Assembly (NCBI GenBank): GCA_030630315.1 | Contig: DAOVNI010000003.1 | Span: 1 to 20,189 of the forward strand | Source of the DNA: Phycisphaerae bacterium | GTDB lineage: Bacteria; Planctomycetota; Phycisphaerae; Sedimentisphaerales; Anaerobacaceae | Direction: 5' to 3' | DNA: 20,189 bases | Part shown: positions 7,195 to 15,606 of the stretch, piece by piece | Numbering within the stretch: position 1 is the first letter of the stretch | Layout: every line of letters starts with the position of its first letter | Position numbers and translations under genes: made by a program | Notes under the pieces: generated by a model | What the model was told of the DNA's origin: nothing | Databases searched by the model: none | Seen by the model: only the letters and a program-made list of their open reading frames with translations

Positions 7195-8655
7195 ATGAAA
7201 ACACGCACATCTGGACTCAATACATCTGTTTCGGCCATCGTTTGGGGGCTGATATTCTTGCTGGTCGGTGTTTCGCACGCCGACAGTGCCAATCGAATGC
7301 CTTTCGGCCCCAAGATACCGGGGCTTCAACTGTTGGGGAACCGTTTTTTTACTTTCAACACTGTAGTGCGCGTGAATCAGATTGAAACGTCACGCGATGT
7401 AGCTCATGGTGAAGATGAATCGAGTATTCACTCTCCGGAGGAAGCCCGTACTTTTCGGGAAGCAGTGGAAAAGGGTTGGCCTGGTGCACGAATTACATGG
7501 TCCTTCAGTTGGCTTGCGCTGAAGGATGAACGCCCCAACTACCGGGATTTGAAGAAGCTGGTTGTCTCCTATCATAAAAAGTATGGCGATGAGATTACCT
7601 TTATTCCAGGCGGCTATTTTGCCAATATGTATAACACACGTGAGCAAGTTAATCGCGACTTGCATGATGGTTTGCAGATGGTTTCAGATATGGTTGGCGG
7701 GGGATACCGTCCCCAAAGTGTCATTGCAGGTTTTCTCTCTGCTGAAAACCTAAGATTCTTGGCCGAAGAGGAAGGGATTCACGTTTGCCAAGGCAATATC
7801 TGGAGCCAGTATGCCATCGACAACGGTGACGGCGAGGGCTCGATATCCTATCCTTACTACCCATCACGAGAGCATTTCTGCAAACCCGCCCAGCGTAAAG
7901 AGGACTTTATCGATTGCGTCAATCTAGATGGCTGGACCATCGATTTCCTGAACGCAACGTACCCAGGCGGAAGAACTGTTAATGGAGAATATTGCGGCAG
8001 TCGACAAGGTGTCGGCCCTATTGAGACAGTTATCAGATTAGGGACCGAGCGAGGAACCAAAGAGATGCTTTCCACCACAGCCGCCCATTTCGACAAGGGA
8101 TTCGAACTAAATGATTTTGCATGGGTAACCTGCATCTGGGAGTTGTGCCTTGTTGAAGGACGCAAAATATATGGCTACAAAGGACGCAACGGACTAGATG
8201 GCCTGGTGATCTGGCTGAGTGAAATGCGACGACGCTGGCCTGAGGCAAAGTGTATTACCCAAGGGGAGTTTGGGATGCTCTGGCGCGAACAGTTCAAAAA
8301 CAATGACAATCTCAACTATCGTTTCGTCCAACGCGGATCAGGCATCTGCGGATCAGACCCTGATATGGAAATTCGATGGTTTATGAACAAAGATTTTCGA
8401 CTGGCTCTTTTGAGGGACTGGAAAGCAAATACCCCCGAAAAACTCATTGATTTCACCCGATATGACCTCAAGGCCCAGGAGCCCGCCGACCCGAAACCAG
8501 GTCAACACACCCGCAATTGGAGTTTGCTCAACCGACTCAACCAGAAGGGAATTCGACCACAGGATAAACCAATTCCTATCGGACAATTGAACTCCGATGA
8601 ACAGGCGCTAATCAAGCGTCGATACCCAGAGTTGATAAATGGCGGCTCTAAGTAA
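7195..8655 (+). CDS. Secreted DUF3863-like protein of unknown activity
   Basis: The 486-residue product has a Sec signal peptide (hydrophobic 14-28, probable cleavage SHA|DS near 30). The mature part starts MPFGPKIPGLQLLGNRFFTF and continues with motifs I recall from DUF3863/DUF3864 proteins of Bacteroidota and PVC bacteria: ITWSFSWLAL, FIPGGYFANMYNTREQV, VIAGFLSAENLRFLAEEEGI and CQGNIWSQYAIDNGDGEGS. The barrel-like order of strands and helices, with a search-by-day style 'GYFANMYNTREQVNRDLHDG', recalls polysaccharide-deacetylase-like folds, but I see no clear metal triad and do not claim that activity. The start is ATG 7195 behind AAAGGAAAA. It is followed only 11 bp later by the DUF4038 glycosidase gene, so the two are surely co-transcribed and probably act on the same glycan. 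Family name is from memory; activity is unknown. Confidence 0.7.
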   Translation: MKTRTSGLNTSVSAIVWGLIFLLVGVSHADSANRMPFGPKIPGLQLLGNRFFTFNTVVRVNQIETSRDVAHGEDESSIHSPEEARTFREAVEKGWPGARITWSFSWLALKDERPNYRDLKKLVVSYHKKYGDEITFIPGGYFANMYNTREQVNRDLHDGLQMVSDMVGGGYRPQSVIAGFLSAENLRFLAEEEGIHVCQGNIWSQYAIDNGDGEGSISYPYYPSREHFCKPAQRKEDFIDCVNLDGWTIDFLNATYPGGRTVNGEYCGSRQGVGPIETVIRLGTERGTKEMLSTTAAHFDKGFELNDFAWVTCIWELCLVEGRKIYGYKGRNGLDGLVIWLSEMRRRWPEAKCITQGEFGMLWREQFKNNDNLNYRFVQRGSGICGSDPDMEIRWFMNKDFRLALLRDWKANTPEKLIDFTRYDLKAQEPADPKPGQHTRNWSLLNRLNQKGIRPQDKPIPIGQLNSDEQALIKRRYPELINGGSK

Positions 8656-8666
8656 TTGGAGAAACA

Positions 8667-10376
8667 ATGTTAGCGAAAGGAATTATCGAAATGAAAAGAA
8701 TTATTGTTTTTTTGATGGTTATGATATTTGCCGGCGGTGGCTGTTTTGAGGGAACTGGCAGTTTAGAGCTTGCGGCAGAGGCCGTTCAGAAGGTCGAGGC
8801 TAACCGCGTTGCGGAAGTGGTCCTGGTTTCCGGGAAGACGTATAAGAACCCGTTCGTGGAAATAGAACTCAATGCTGTGGTTACGCAGCCGGATGGCAAC
8901 AAACTGCGGGTGCCGATGTTCTGGGCTGGCGGCAACCGGTGGTGTTTGCGTTATGCTTCGACTACTGTCGGCGTACACACTTTCCGTACGGAGTGCTCGG
9001 ATAACACGAACGCAAAGCTCCACGGTGTGGAAGGAAAGATCAAGGTAAGCGCCTACAAGGGTAAAAACAGTCTGTACCGTCATGGCCAGCTTAAGGTCAG
9101 TGAGAATGGGCGACACTTCGAGCACGCTGACGGCATACCGTTTTTATGGCTGGGTGATACGTGGTGGAAGAATTTATGCAAGCGAATGACCTGGGAAGGT
9201 TTTCAGGAATTGGCTGCCGACAGAAAGAAAAAAGGTTTTTCGGTTATCCAGATTGTCTGCGGTCCGTACCCGGACGAAGGACCGTTTGAGCCGCGTTGGG
9301 AAAATGAAGGAGGGATGCCGTACAAAACGAGAGATTTCACAGTGCTCAATCCTGAATACTTCAACTATGCCGACAGACGTTTGGAGCATTTGGTTGATTC
9401 AGAAATGGTTCCTGCAATTGTCGGTGCCTGGGGCAGGGCGGATTGCGATGCAATGAAAAATGTCGGCGTTGATGGGCTCAAGCGACACTGGCGTTATCTG
9501 ATTGCCCGCTACGGCGCGTATCCCGTGTTCTGGATACTGGCCGGGGAACTTCAGAACAGCAGCAAATGGGGCGTAGGGCCATGGGGCGAAGTGGGCCGAT
9601 ATGTCAGAAGCATCGATCCGTATCACCATCCAATCACCACGCACACGGGAGGTGGAAGAAGAGGTAACCCGGGCGATGACCTTATCATTAGTTATGATAT
9701 GGTTGGCGGAAATCACAATCAGGACATTGCGATTGGTTCGGCGCTCGAAGTCCTGACTACAGCCTACAGTAAAGCACCTATCATGCCGGTACTGGTGGGA
9801 GAAACTGTTTATGAAGGGCACATGCAGCAGGGGTTTCAATACGTGCAGCGACATATATTCTGGATGTATATGCTCAGCGGTGCCGCCGGACACACTTACG
9901 GCGCAGCCGGTATTTGGCATGCGAGTGTGGAAGGCGATCCAGGCGTTGCATCCGGTGCATTCGGAGGCCGCAAGGTGTATGACTGGACAACCTGGCGCGA
10001 AGGGATGAACTATCCGGGCGCCACTCAAGTTGGGCTGGGTAAGAAACTGCTGGAAGAGTATCCATGGTGGCGTTTTGAGCCGCATCCTGAATGGGTCGAG
10101 AAAAACTGTTTTGCCGCGGGGATTGCCGGTGAAGTACGATTCATCTACCTGCCGCGACGTAACATTTATAACTGGAGCGGTCCAGCAGTGAAGAATCTTG
10201 ACCCGAGTGTTGACTGGCATGTGTACTATTTTGACCCGGCTACAGGCCGGAAGTTTGACCAGGGCACGATCAAGGCCGGCACCAAAGCCGACGACAAGAC
10301 GGCAAAGACCGTTGGTTTCAAAAAGAACGTTCCGTCCCCGCAGGATTGGGTGATGGTGATGGAAAGGGAGAAATAA
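8667..10376 (+). CDS. DUF4038 (GH140-like) glycoside hydrolase with DUF5060 and collagen-binding-like domains
   Basis: The 569-residue product has a hydrophobic N-terminal signal, an Ig-like DUF5060 domain (about 42-130), a DUF4038 TIM-barrel (about 138-440) and a C-terminal Collagen_bind_2-type domain (about 470-569) ending in PSPQDWVMVMEREK. This architecture is that of apiosidase-like (GH140) enzymes acting on plant cell-wall side chains. DUF4038 signatures include FLWLGDTWW (159-167) and FWILAGELQN. Glu294 (AGE) and Glu379 (VGET) are candidate catalytic acids. Two starts are possible: ATG 8667 (GGAG about 6 nt upstream) and ATG 8691 (AAGGAA upstream). The second puts the charged MKR directly before the hydrophobic core and looks more like a signal peptide. 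GGGC at 23-26 is a poor lipobox. The last ~84 bp of the gene recur nearly unchanged at 12479-12562. Substrate specificity is inferred only. Confidence 0.85.
   Translation: MLAKGIIEMKRIIVFLMVMIFAGGGCFEGTGSLELAAEAVQKVEANRVAEVVLVSGKTYKNPFVEIELNAVVTQPDGNKLRVPMFWAGGNRWCLRYASTTVGVHTFRTECSDNTNAKLHGVEGKIKVSAYKGKNSLYRHGQLKVSENGRHFEHADGIPFLWLGDTWWKNLCKRMTWEGFQELAADRKKKGFSVIQIVCGPYPDEGPFEPRWENEGGMPYKTRDFTVLNPEYFNYADRRLEHLVDSEMVPAIVGAWGRADCDAMKNVGVDGLKRHWRYLIARYGAYPVFWILAGELQNSSKWGVGPWGEVGRYVRSIDPYHHPITTHTGGGRRGNPGDDLIISYDMVGGNHNQDIAIGSALEVLTTAYSKAPIMPVLVGETVYEGHMQQGFQYVQRHIFWMYMLSGAAGHTYGAAGIWHASVEGDPGVASGAFGGRKVYDWTTWREGMNYPGATQVGLGKKLLEEYPWWRFEPHPEWVEKNCFAAGIAGEVRFIYLPRRNIYNWSGPAVKNLDPSVDWHVYYFDPATGRKFDQGTIKAGTKADDKTAKTVGFKKNVPSPQDWVMVMEREK
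10269..10352 (+). repeat. Direct repeat, copy 1 (3' end of the DUF4038 gene)
   Basis: This 84-bp stretch matches 12479-12562 with three differences (at 10278, 10281 and 10340) and a perfect 58-bp core (10282-10339). It codes for IKAGTKADDKTAKTVGF and on to PSPQDWV near the C-terminus of the DUF4038 enzyme. Together with copy 2 it brackets the HEAT-sulfatase gene. Confidence 0.92.
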
Positions 10377-10422
10377 TCATGAACTCATCAACCATATGCT
10401 CATTTGTAAAAGGAGGTCGTCG

Positions 10423-12372
10423 ATGATGAAGCGACGCGACTTTCTGACGTCTCTAATCGCGTCGGCACTGACCCTGTCCGCCGGCACGCGCACCGGGGCC
10501 GCACCCGCACGCACGCGGCCGAACATTCTTTGGATTTCGCTGGAAGATATCACGCCGATGATGGGCTGCTATGGAGACAAGTATGCCCGCACACCGGTTT
10601 TTGATTCCTTTGCGGCCGAAGGCATCCGCTACACCAGGGCCCATGCCGTGTCCCCGGTCTGTTCCCCGTCGCGGTCGAGCGTGATTACCGGCATGTATCC
10701 CAGCTCTCTGGGAAGCATGCATCACCGAAACAGTACACAACCGCCGAAGTTCTTGAAGATGCTCCCGAACCTTCTGCGTCAGGCCGGTTATTACACCAGT
10801 AATAACGCAAAGAAAGACTACAACATGCGTGGCGATCGCTGGCACCAGAGCAGCCATAAAGCCAATTGGCGAAATCGACCCGATAAAGAGCAGCCGTTCT
10901 TCGCGGTCTTCAATTTCGGGCAGTGCCATTCCAGTATTACGAAGATTCCAGAAGACCGGATCGTCAAGGAGCGATTGAATCGACTCAAACCGGAGGATTT
11001 TCACGACCCGAAAAAAGCTCCGATTCCCCCTTATCACCCCGATGTGCCGGAGTTTCGCCGGGCCTGGGCACGCTACTACGACTCGGTCACACAAGTGGAC
11101 TACCGCACAGGCGATCTGATTGACCAGTTAAAGAAAGATGGGCTCTGGGAGGATACGATTGTCTTCGTCTGGGCCGATCACGGCGTGGGCATGCCACGGG
11201 GCAAGCATACGCTCTGGGAACAGGGCACCCACGTCCCGCTGATCGTGCGTTTCCCGAAGAAGTACCAGCACCTGGCCCCCGCCAAACCGGGCTCGGCGAT
11301 CGATGAGCTGGTGACGTTGATGGACCTGGGCCCTTCGGCTTTGTCTTTGGCCGGCATCGATACGCCCGAATATATGCATGGCAGACCGCTGTTCTGCAAA
11401 CGCAAGGTTGAATACCGGGATTACGTGTTTGGCATGCGTGACCGGCTCGATACCCGCTTTGAAATGGTCCGGAGCGTTCGCGACAAACGGTATCGCTACC
11501 AGCGAAATTTTTACCCGCACCTTCCATTTGCGCCATACGAGGATTTTCAATTTGGCGCGGTGGTCATGAAGAAATGGGTGGAACTGGCTCGCCAGGGGAA
11601 ACTTACCGGTGCTCAAGAAATGCTCGCCATGCGCTTCAAACCGGTCGAGGAGCTCTACGATTCAGAGAACGACCCATACTTGGTGAAAAACGTTGCCGAC
11701 GATCCGAAATACGCGGACGTTCTCAAACGGATGCGCGGGCAACTTCGCGACTGGATGGTGGAAACGCGCGACCTCGGAATTCTCGATGAGGCGGAAATGC
11801 TTGAGCGCGCAAAAGGGAAGGCATCACCATGGGATCTCGGACAATCTCTGGATAACTACGAACAGATCCTTGATACCGCCAACCTGCAGCTCCAGGGCAA
11901 GGCTGCGATTCCCGAATTGCTGGCCCGGGCCAAGGATCCCGACTCAGCGGTCCGCTTCTGGGCGGTGCTTGGCTTGGTGACCAGTCGATCCAGTGATGCA
12001 AAAGTGGTTTCGGGCCTGAAGTCGGCTTTGCAGGATAAGTCGGTCAGCGTGCGCATTACCGCGGCTGAAGGCCTGTTCAACCTGGGACGTTGCGAGGAAG
12101 GGCTGCCGGTCTTGATCGAGGCGTTGAATCATCCCATTCGCCACGCTCAGATCCGGGCCGCCGGCGTCCTCGATTCTCAGCCACCGGAGGCGAACGGAAA
12201 ACTCCAGCCCGCCGTCGAACCTCTGCAACAGGCGGTGGGAAGAAATAAAAATAATAAATCCGTGATGCCGTTCGGGCTCAATTTCCCATTCAAGCGAGCC
12301 CTCAAGGCCGTCAGCGGTCAAGAGAATTACTACCGCTGGGGCCAGGGCGCCTCGGGATCACCAAAACAATAA
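10423..12372 (+). CDS. Tat-exported sulfatase (S1) with C-terminal HEAT repeats
   Basis: This 649-residue exported sulfatase has a twin-arginine signal (KRRDFL, residues 3-8), so it should cross the membrane folded. The formylglycine site is CSPSR at 80-84 (Cys80), followed by SVITGMYP. Glu41-Asp42 and Asp252-His253 fit the calcium site. The GKWHL signature is replaced by a YTSNNAKKDYN segment, as in N-sulfoglucosamine (heparan) sulfohydrolase-like S1 members. After the catalytic domain, residues about 491-586 contain two to three HEAT-type helical repeats (IPELLARAKDPDSAVRFWAV, LKSALQDKSVSVRITAAEGL, LIEALNHPIRHAQIRAAGVL), probably for protein or ligand contact. The frame runs back to 10396, but ATG 10423 with AAGGAGG at 10409-10415 and a clean Tat signal is the better start. 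It sits 46 bp after the DUF4038 gene and is flanked by the 84-bp direct repeats. The substrate is not proven. Confidence 0.9.
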   Translation: MMKRRDFLTSLIASALTLSAGTRTGAAPARTRPNILWISLEDITPMMGCYGDKYARTPVFDSFAAEGIRYTRAHAVSPVCSPSRSSVITGMYPSSLGSMHHRNSTQPPKFLKMLPNLLRQAGYYTSNNAKKDYNMRGDRWHQSSHKANWRNRPDKEQPFFAVFNFGQCHSSITKIPEDRIVKERLNRLKPEDFHDPKKAPIPPYHPDVPEFRRAWARYYDSVTQVDYRTGDLIDQLKKDGLWEDTIVFVWADHGVGMPRGKHTLWEQGTHVPLIVRFPKKYQHLAPAKPGSAIDELVTLMDLGPSALSLAGIDTPEYMHGRPLFCKRKVEYRDYVFGMRDRLDTRFEMVRSVRDKRYRYQRNFYPHLPFAPYEDFQFGAVVMKKWVELARQGKLTGAQEMLAMRFKPVEELYDSENDPYLVKNVADDPKYADVLKRMRGQLRDWMVETRDLGILDEAEMLERAKGKASPWDLGQSLDNYEQILDTANLQLQGKAAIPELLARAKDPDSAVRFWAVLGLVTSRSSDAKVVSGLKSALQDKSVSVRITAAEGLFNLGRCEEGLPVLIEALNHPIRHAQIRAAGVLDSQPPEANGKLQPAVEPLQQAVGRNKNNKSVMPFGLNFPFKRALKAVSGQENYYRWGQGASGSPKQ

Positions 12373-12591
12373 AGGAAACCAAAAAATGAAAGGGTGCGAC
12401 CAGATATTCTGGCAGGGCTATGCAGCCTGTTTTCGCAGGTCCCAGTAGCTTTTCCAAGTATTTGACTGCTCCGAAGCAATCAAGGCCAGCGCCAAAGCCG
12501 ACGACAAGACGGCAAAGACCGTTGGTTTCAAAAAGAACGTTCCGTCCCCACAGGATTGGGTGCTGGTCTTTGAGCGGGTAGCGAGGTAGAT
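12373..12591 (+). pseudogene. Remnant of a second DUF4038-type gene (3' end only)
   Basis: From 12479 the sequence reads in frame IKASAKADDKTAKTVGFKK, then VPSPQDWVLVFERVAR and a TAG stop at 12587-12589. This is the C-terminus of a DUF4038 family enzyme. Upstream, TTT GAC (12461-12466) still matches the parent codons for Phe-Asp, but further back homology is lost. A 20-codon ORF (12386-12448, ATG behind AAGGAAA, starting MKGCDQIFWQ) begins the fragment and ends at TAG. It may be the 5' end of another broken gene or chance. The original paralogue has been deleted down to its tail. Confidence 0.75.
12479..12562 (+). repeat. Direct repeat, copy 2 (in the DUF4038 remnant)
   Basis: This is the second copy of the 84-bp repeat, offset 2210 bp from copy 1. 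Identity stops abruptly after the codons for DWV: copy 1 continues MVMEREK, copy 2 continues LVFERVAR. This suggests either a paralogue tail or a local gene-conversion tract. Confidence 0.92.
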
Positions 12592-12816
12592 ATGAAGACA
12601 CCGCTATTTGGCATTATCGCAATGATCCTGATGTGTGGCCGCATAAAACGATGGATGGTTCTAGCGGCAGGCTGCGTGTTGTTGTGCACGGCGGCGCAGG
12701 CGGGCCTGGTGGCTCACTATGATTTCAGTGACGGCAATCTGCTGGACAATGCAGTCAAGGGCGGCTCGGCGCTTGTTCAACAAGGGCCGGCCAAGGCAAC
12801 GGTTGTCAGCCGGTAA
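12592..12816 (+). pseudogene. Truncated secreted LamG-like protein gene
   Basis: The 74-codon ORF starts at ATG 12592, 2 bp after the previous remnant. It encodes a signal peptide (hydrophobic WMVLAAGCVLLCTAAQA, cleavage after AQA) and then GLVAHYDFSDGNLLDNAVKG. This is the usual beginning of a LamG/concanavalin-type or PEP-CTERM-like secreted protein in these bacteria. Such genes normally continue for hundreds of codons, but here a TAA ends the frame and no homologous continuation is visible in any + frame before 12882. It is most likely a 5' gene fragment left by a deletion. A real short secreted peptide cannot be excluded. Confidence 0.55.
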
Positions 12817-12881
12817 ATTTATGGTCAGTTTCCGAAAGTATATTTTATTTACATTGCACGCTAAGGGACGACTAAAGTAAT

Positions 12882-15422
12882 ATGATCTACATACTAGTCT
12901 TTTTTTCAGGGTTGGCCGGACTCATCTATGAGATTCTCTGGATGAAGCAGCTTGGTCTGCTTTTCGGCAGTACTGCCCATGCCGCCTCGGCAACTTTGGC
13001 GGCCTTCTTTGCCGGTCTGGCAGCGGGCAGTTGGTTCTGGGGCAGGCGATCTGCCGGCCCCGGTAATTCGTTGCGTACGTATGCCTGGCTTGAGGCGTCC
13101 ATTGCTGTTACCGCCCTGCTCTATTTTGTCATACTCCGCTGCTACTATCACATCTATCCGTCGGTATATCAGGGTGTCGATTCTGATGTGTTGCTTTTGC
13201 TTATCAAATTTGCCCTGGCACTGCTGCTCATCTTTCCTCCTGCCTTTTGCATGGGCGGCACAATACCCGTCATTGGCCAATACCTGATCAGAACCCAGTC
13301 TGCATTCGGCACTACGTCGGCGCTGTTGTACGGGGTCAATACGCTTGGTGCTGCAACAGGGGCTTTGCTGGCCGGTTTCTTCCTGCCGCTCTGGATTGGC
13401 TTTAGGTCTACCTGTGTGGGCGCAATGATTATTACCGCACTGGTAGCGATCACGGCTTTGAAATTGTCGTCCAGGCCTTTGCCCCAGGTGGCCTGGGATG
13501 GCGGGGAAGTTAAAAAGAAGAAGAAAAAGAAGAAGAAAAAGAAAAAAGCCGCCAGGCATAGCCCACCAACCGGCAGGTGGGCTGTGATGTTGGTTTGTTT
13601 TCTGTCAGGCTTCGGGGTTCTGGCACTTGAAGTACTCTGGACGCGCATGTTCTCGCAAGTGCTGGAAAATTCCGTATACACCTTTGCGGCGATTCTGGTC
13701 ATTGTGCTGCTCTGCCTTGCCGCGGGTGCCTTGATCAGCTCTCGACTTGCGCGATTGGCAGTATCTCCATACTTTCTCCTGGCGATCTTGATAGTCTCAG
13801 GCGGCATAGCCGTTTTGGCCACCCCCTTTGTGTTCATGCGTATTACCGATTCTTTGCAGATACTGGCCTTCAAAGGTTCATGGCCGAGCTATGTGCTGTT
13901 GATCTTTAAGACCGGATTTTTGACTATAGGCCCCCCTGCTCTGTTGCTTGGAACAGTCTTCCCGTACCTGATGAAGATTGAAGAAAGACATGCTCTTTCG
14001 CCCGGCAGGAGCCTGGGACGTTTGGCGGCGGTAAATACCGTCGGTGCGATCAGCGGTGCACTGGTGTGCGGATTTTTCTTTCTCGAAACACTGGGCATGT
14101 GGCGAACTATGCAGCTAATCTCCGTGATCTATCTTGTCGCCGCACTGATCCTGCCGCTGACGTGGGACGGCAAAGGTCTCGCGCTCAAAGCAGCCGGCGG
14201 CATTTTCCTGCTGCTCCTCTTTACGATACTTGATCCCACACAGTTGCCGGTAAACATTGTCGATAGAATGCGTCAGCGGGCGGAGATTCTTGAGACATGG
14301 GAGGGCAGTGACTGTACAGTAGCGGTGGCTCGGGACATGTACGGTCTATCCATTAATATCAACTCCCACTACAGTTTGGGTTCCACCGGTGCCTATATGC
14401 AGGAGAAACTCCAGGCCGATATTCCACTGATGATCTACCCACGGACCGAGAGTATTTTTTTCCTGGGCATGGGGACCGGAATTACTGCTGGCAGCGCACT
14501 CGATACGCAATTCAGTAGCGTCAAACGTGTCGTTGCCTGTGAACTTGTGCCGGAAGTTATTACCGCTGCCAGGAAATATATGACGAATGTAAACGGATTC
14601 GACTTTACCGGCGGGCTTTTCTCTGATCCGCGTGTGACTATACTCGCCGAGGATGGTCGTCACTATCTGATGGCCGCCGGCGACAGCTTCGATATGGTCA
14701 ATGCCGACCTGTTCGTCCCCTATCGCTCCGGGGCCGGCAGTCTATACAGCAAAGAGCACTTTCAGAGCGTGAAGGAGCGGCTCGAACCGGGCGGAGCCTT
14801 CTTTCAATGGCTGCCTTTATACCAGGTGACAGAGAACGAATTCTCGATCATCGCCAGGACCATGCTGGAAGTGTTCGACCAGGTCTCGCTTTGGCGCAAC
14901 AATTTCCAGCCCGGCGAAGAGGTCGTTGTCTTTGCAGGCCACAAGGACATGTCACCGCTGCCGGCCTGTGCGATTGACAGCAACGCAGACAAGTTTATCG
15001 CCGTTGCCGGCAAAGACCACCGTGATCTGCAGCAACTTTCATTGCCCTTTAATTCTCAAACCATCCTCTTTTTCTACTGCGGCAATTTAACCAAATCAAA
15101 AGAGCTTTTTGCCGACTACCCGATCAACAGTGATGACAGGCCGCTGATCGAGTACATGGCACCGCGCACCTATCGCAACAAAACAGATACCGCGATTCCC
15201 TGGTTCGTCGGGCCAAGGATAGCCGGGCTGGTCGAAGAGATTCAACGTCGCTGTCCGGCCGACAGAGACCCGCTACTCGTAAACCGTACGGCTGCCAATC
15301 GCAGACTACCGGCCGCTGGTATCGCTTTTCATCGTGCGCGGCTGTGGGAAGTGATCGGTGATGAAGAGGAATGCATCCAGTCGTGGCAGCGGTTTGTTGC
15401 TGAGTGGACTAATCAGAAATAG
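12882..15422 (+). CDS. Membrane-fused spermidine-synthase-like protein
   Basis: The 846-residue product has about 12-13 membrane segments in two halves (residues 1-200 and 228-450), then a soluble spermine/spermidine-synthase-type Rossmann domain (about 470-770). The SAM-binding motif FLGMGTGITAGSAL is at about 527-540, the ribose-binding acidic loop is VVACELVPEVITAARKYM, and the catalytic-loop equivalent is NADLFVPYRSGAGSLYSKEHF. The N-terminus (FFSGLAGLIYEILWMKQLGLLFG) is the classic start of the 'fused MFS/spermidine synthase' family. These proteins are common in PVC bacteria, and aminopropyl transfer is unproven for most. Between the halves lies a 12-lysine run (K211-K222) in a presumably cytoplasmic loop. 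The start is ATG 12882 with only a distant AAGGGA, so initiation may be weak. It is not obviously linked to glycan breakdown, and no decarboxylase gene is nearby. Confidence 0.85.
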   Translation: MIYILVFFSGLAGLIYEILWMKQLGLLFGSTAHAASATLAAFFAGLAAGSWFWGRRSAGPGNSLRTYAWLEASIAVTALLYFVILRCYYHIYPSVYQGVDSDVLLLLIKFALALLLIFPPAFCMGGTIPVIGQYLIRTQSAFGTTSALLYGVNTLGAATGALLAGFFLPLWIGFRSTCVGAMIITALVAITALKLSSRPLPQVAWDGGEVKKKKKKKKKKKKAARHSPPTGRWAVMLVCFLSGFGVLALEVLWTRMFSQVLENSVYTFAAILVIVLLCLAAGALISSRLARLAVSPYFLLAILIVSGGIAVLATPFVFMRITDSLQILAFKGSWPSYVLLIFKTGFLTIGPPALLLGTVFPYLMKIEERHALSPGRSLGRLAAVNTVGAISGALVCGFFFLETLGMWRTMQLISVIYLVAALILPLTWDGKGLALKAAGGIFLLLLFTILDPTQLPVNIVDRMRQRAEILETWEGSDCTVAVARDMYGLSININSHYSLGSTGAYMQEKLQADIPLMIYPRTESIFFLGMGTGITAGSALDTQFSSVKRVVACELVPEVITAARKYMTNVNGFDFTGGLFSDPRVTILAEDGRHYLMAAGDSFDMVNADLFVPYRSGAGSLYSKEHFQSVKERLEPGGAFFQWLPLYQVTENEFSIIARTMLEVFDQVSLWRNNFQPGEEVVVFAGHKDMSPLPACAIDSNADKFIAVAGKDHRDLQQLSLPFNSQTILFFYCGNLTKSKELFADYPINSDDRPLIEYMAPRTYRNKTDTAIPWFVGPRIAGLVEEIQRRCPADRDPLLVNRTAANRRLPAAGIAFHRARLWEVIGDEEECIQSWQRFVAEWTNQK
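13512..13548 (+). repeat. Purine-only AAA/AAG tract encoding 12 lysines
   Basis: This is an uninterrupted 37-nt A/G run inside the spermidine-synthase-like gene. Its codons are aaa aag aag aag aaa aag aag aag aaa aag aaa aaa, giving Lys211-Lys222. The homopurine strand can slip or form triplex-like structure. The mixture of aaa and aag suggests selection for lysine rather than a fresh mononucleotide expansion. Confidence 0.95.
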
Positions 15423-15606
15423 AGGGCGTAGGGTACAAATAATCATAGCTCTGAGCATTTTCATTACCACTAAACAAACTTGCAAACCCAGCCATTAATT
15501 GGGATTTTAAGTGAAATAAATTCAACGGCAGGACGGGAATATAAATGAATAATGAATGATTAGGTCAGTTTGAGTTACTTAATATTAATTACGAAAGGAA
15601 AAACTT

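Noticed and set aside
9399..10220. 273-codon minus-strand open frame inside the DUF4038 gene
   Set aside because: It lies wholly antisense to a well-supported enzyme, has no recognisable domain, and is expected from the codon bias of the + strand gene.
13512..13548. Frameshift or sequencing error at the poly-lysine tract
   Set aside because: The frame on both sides of the tract encodes matching family sequence (membrane halves before and after), so the length is in frame as given.
12882..15422. Genuine spermidine biosynthesis gene (speE)
   Set aside because: The large membrane half and lack of a decarboxylase neighbour make a true speE role doubtful, so no gene symbol was given.
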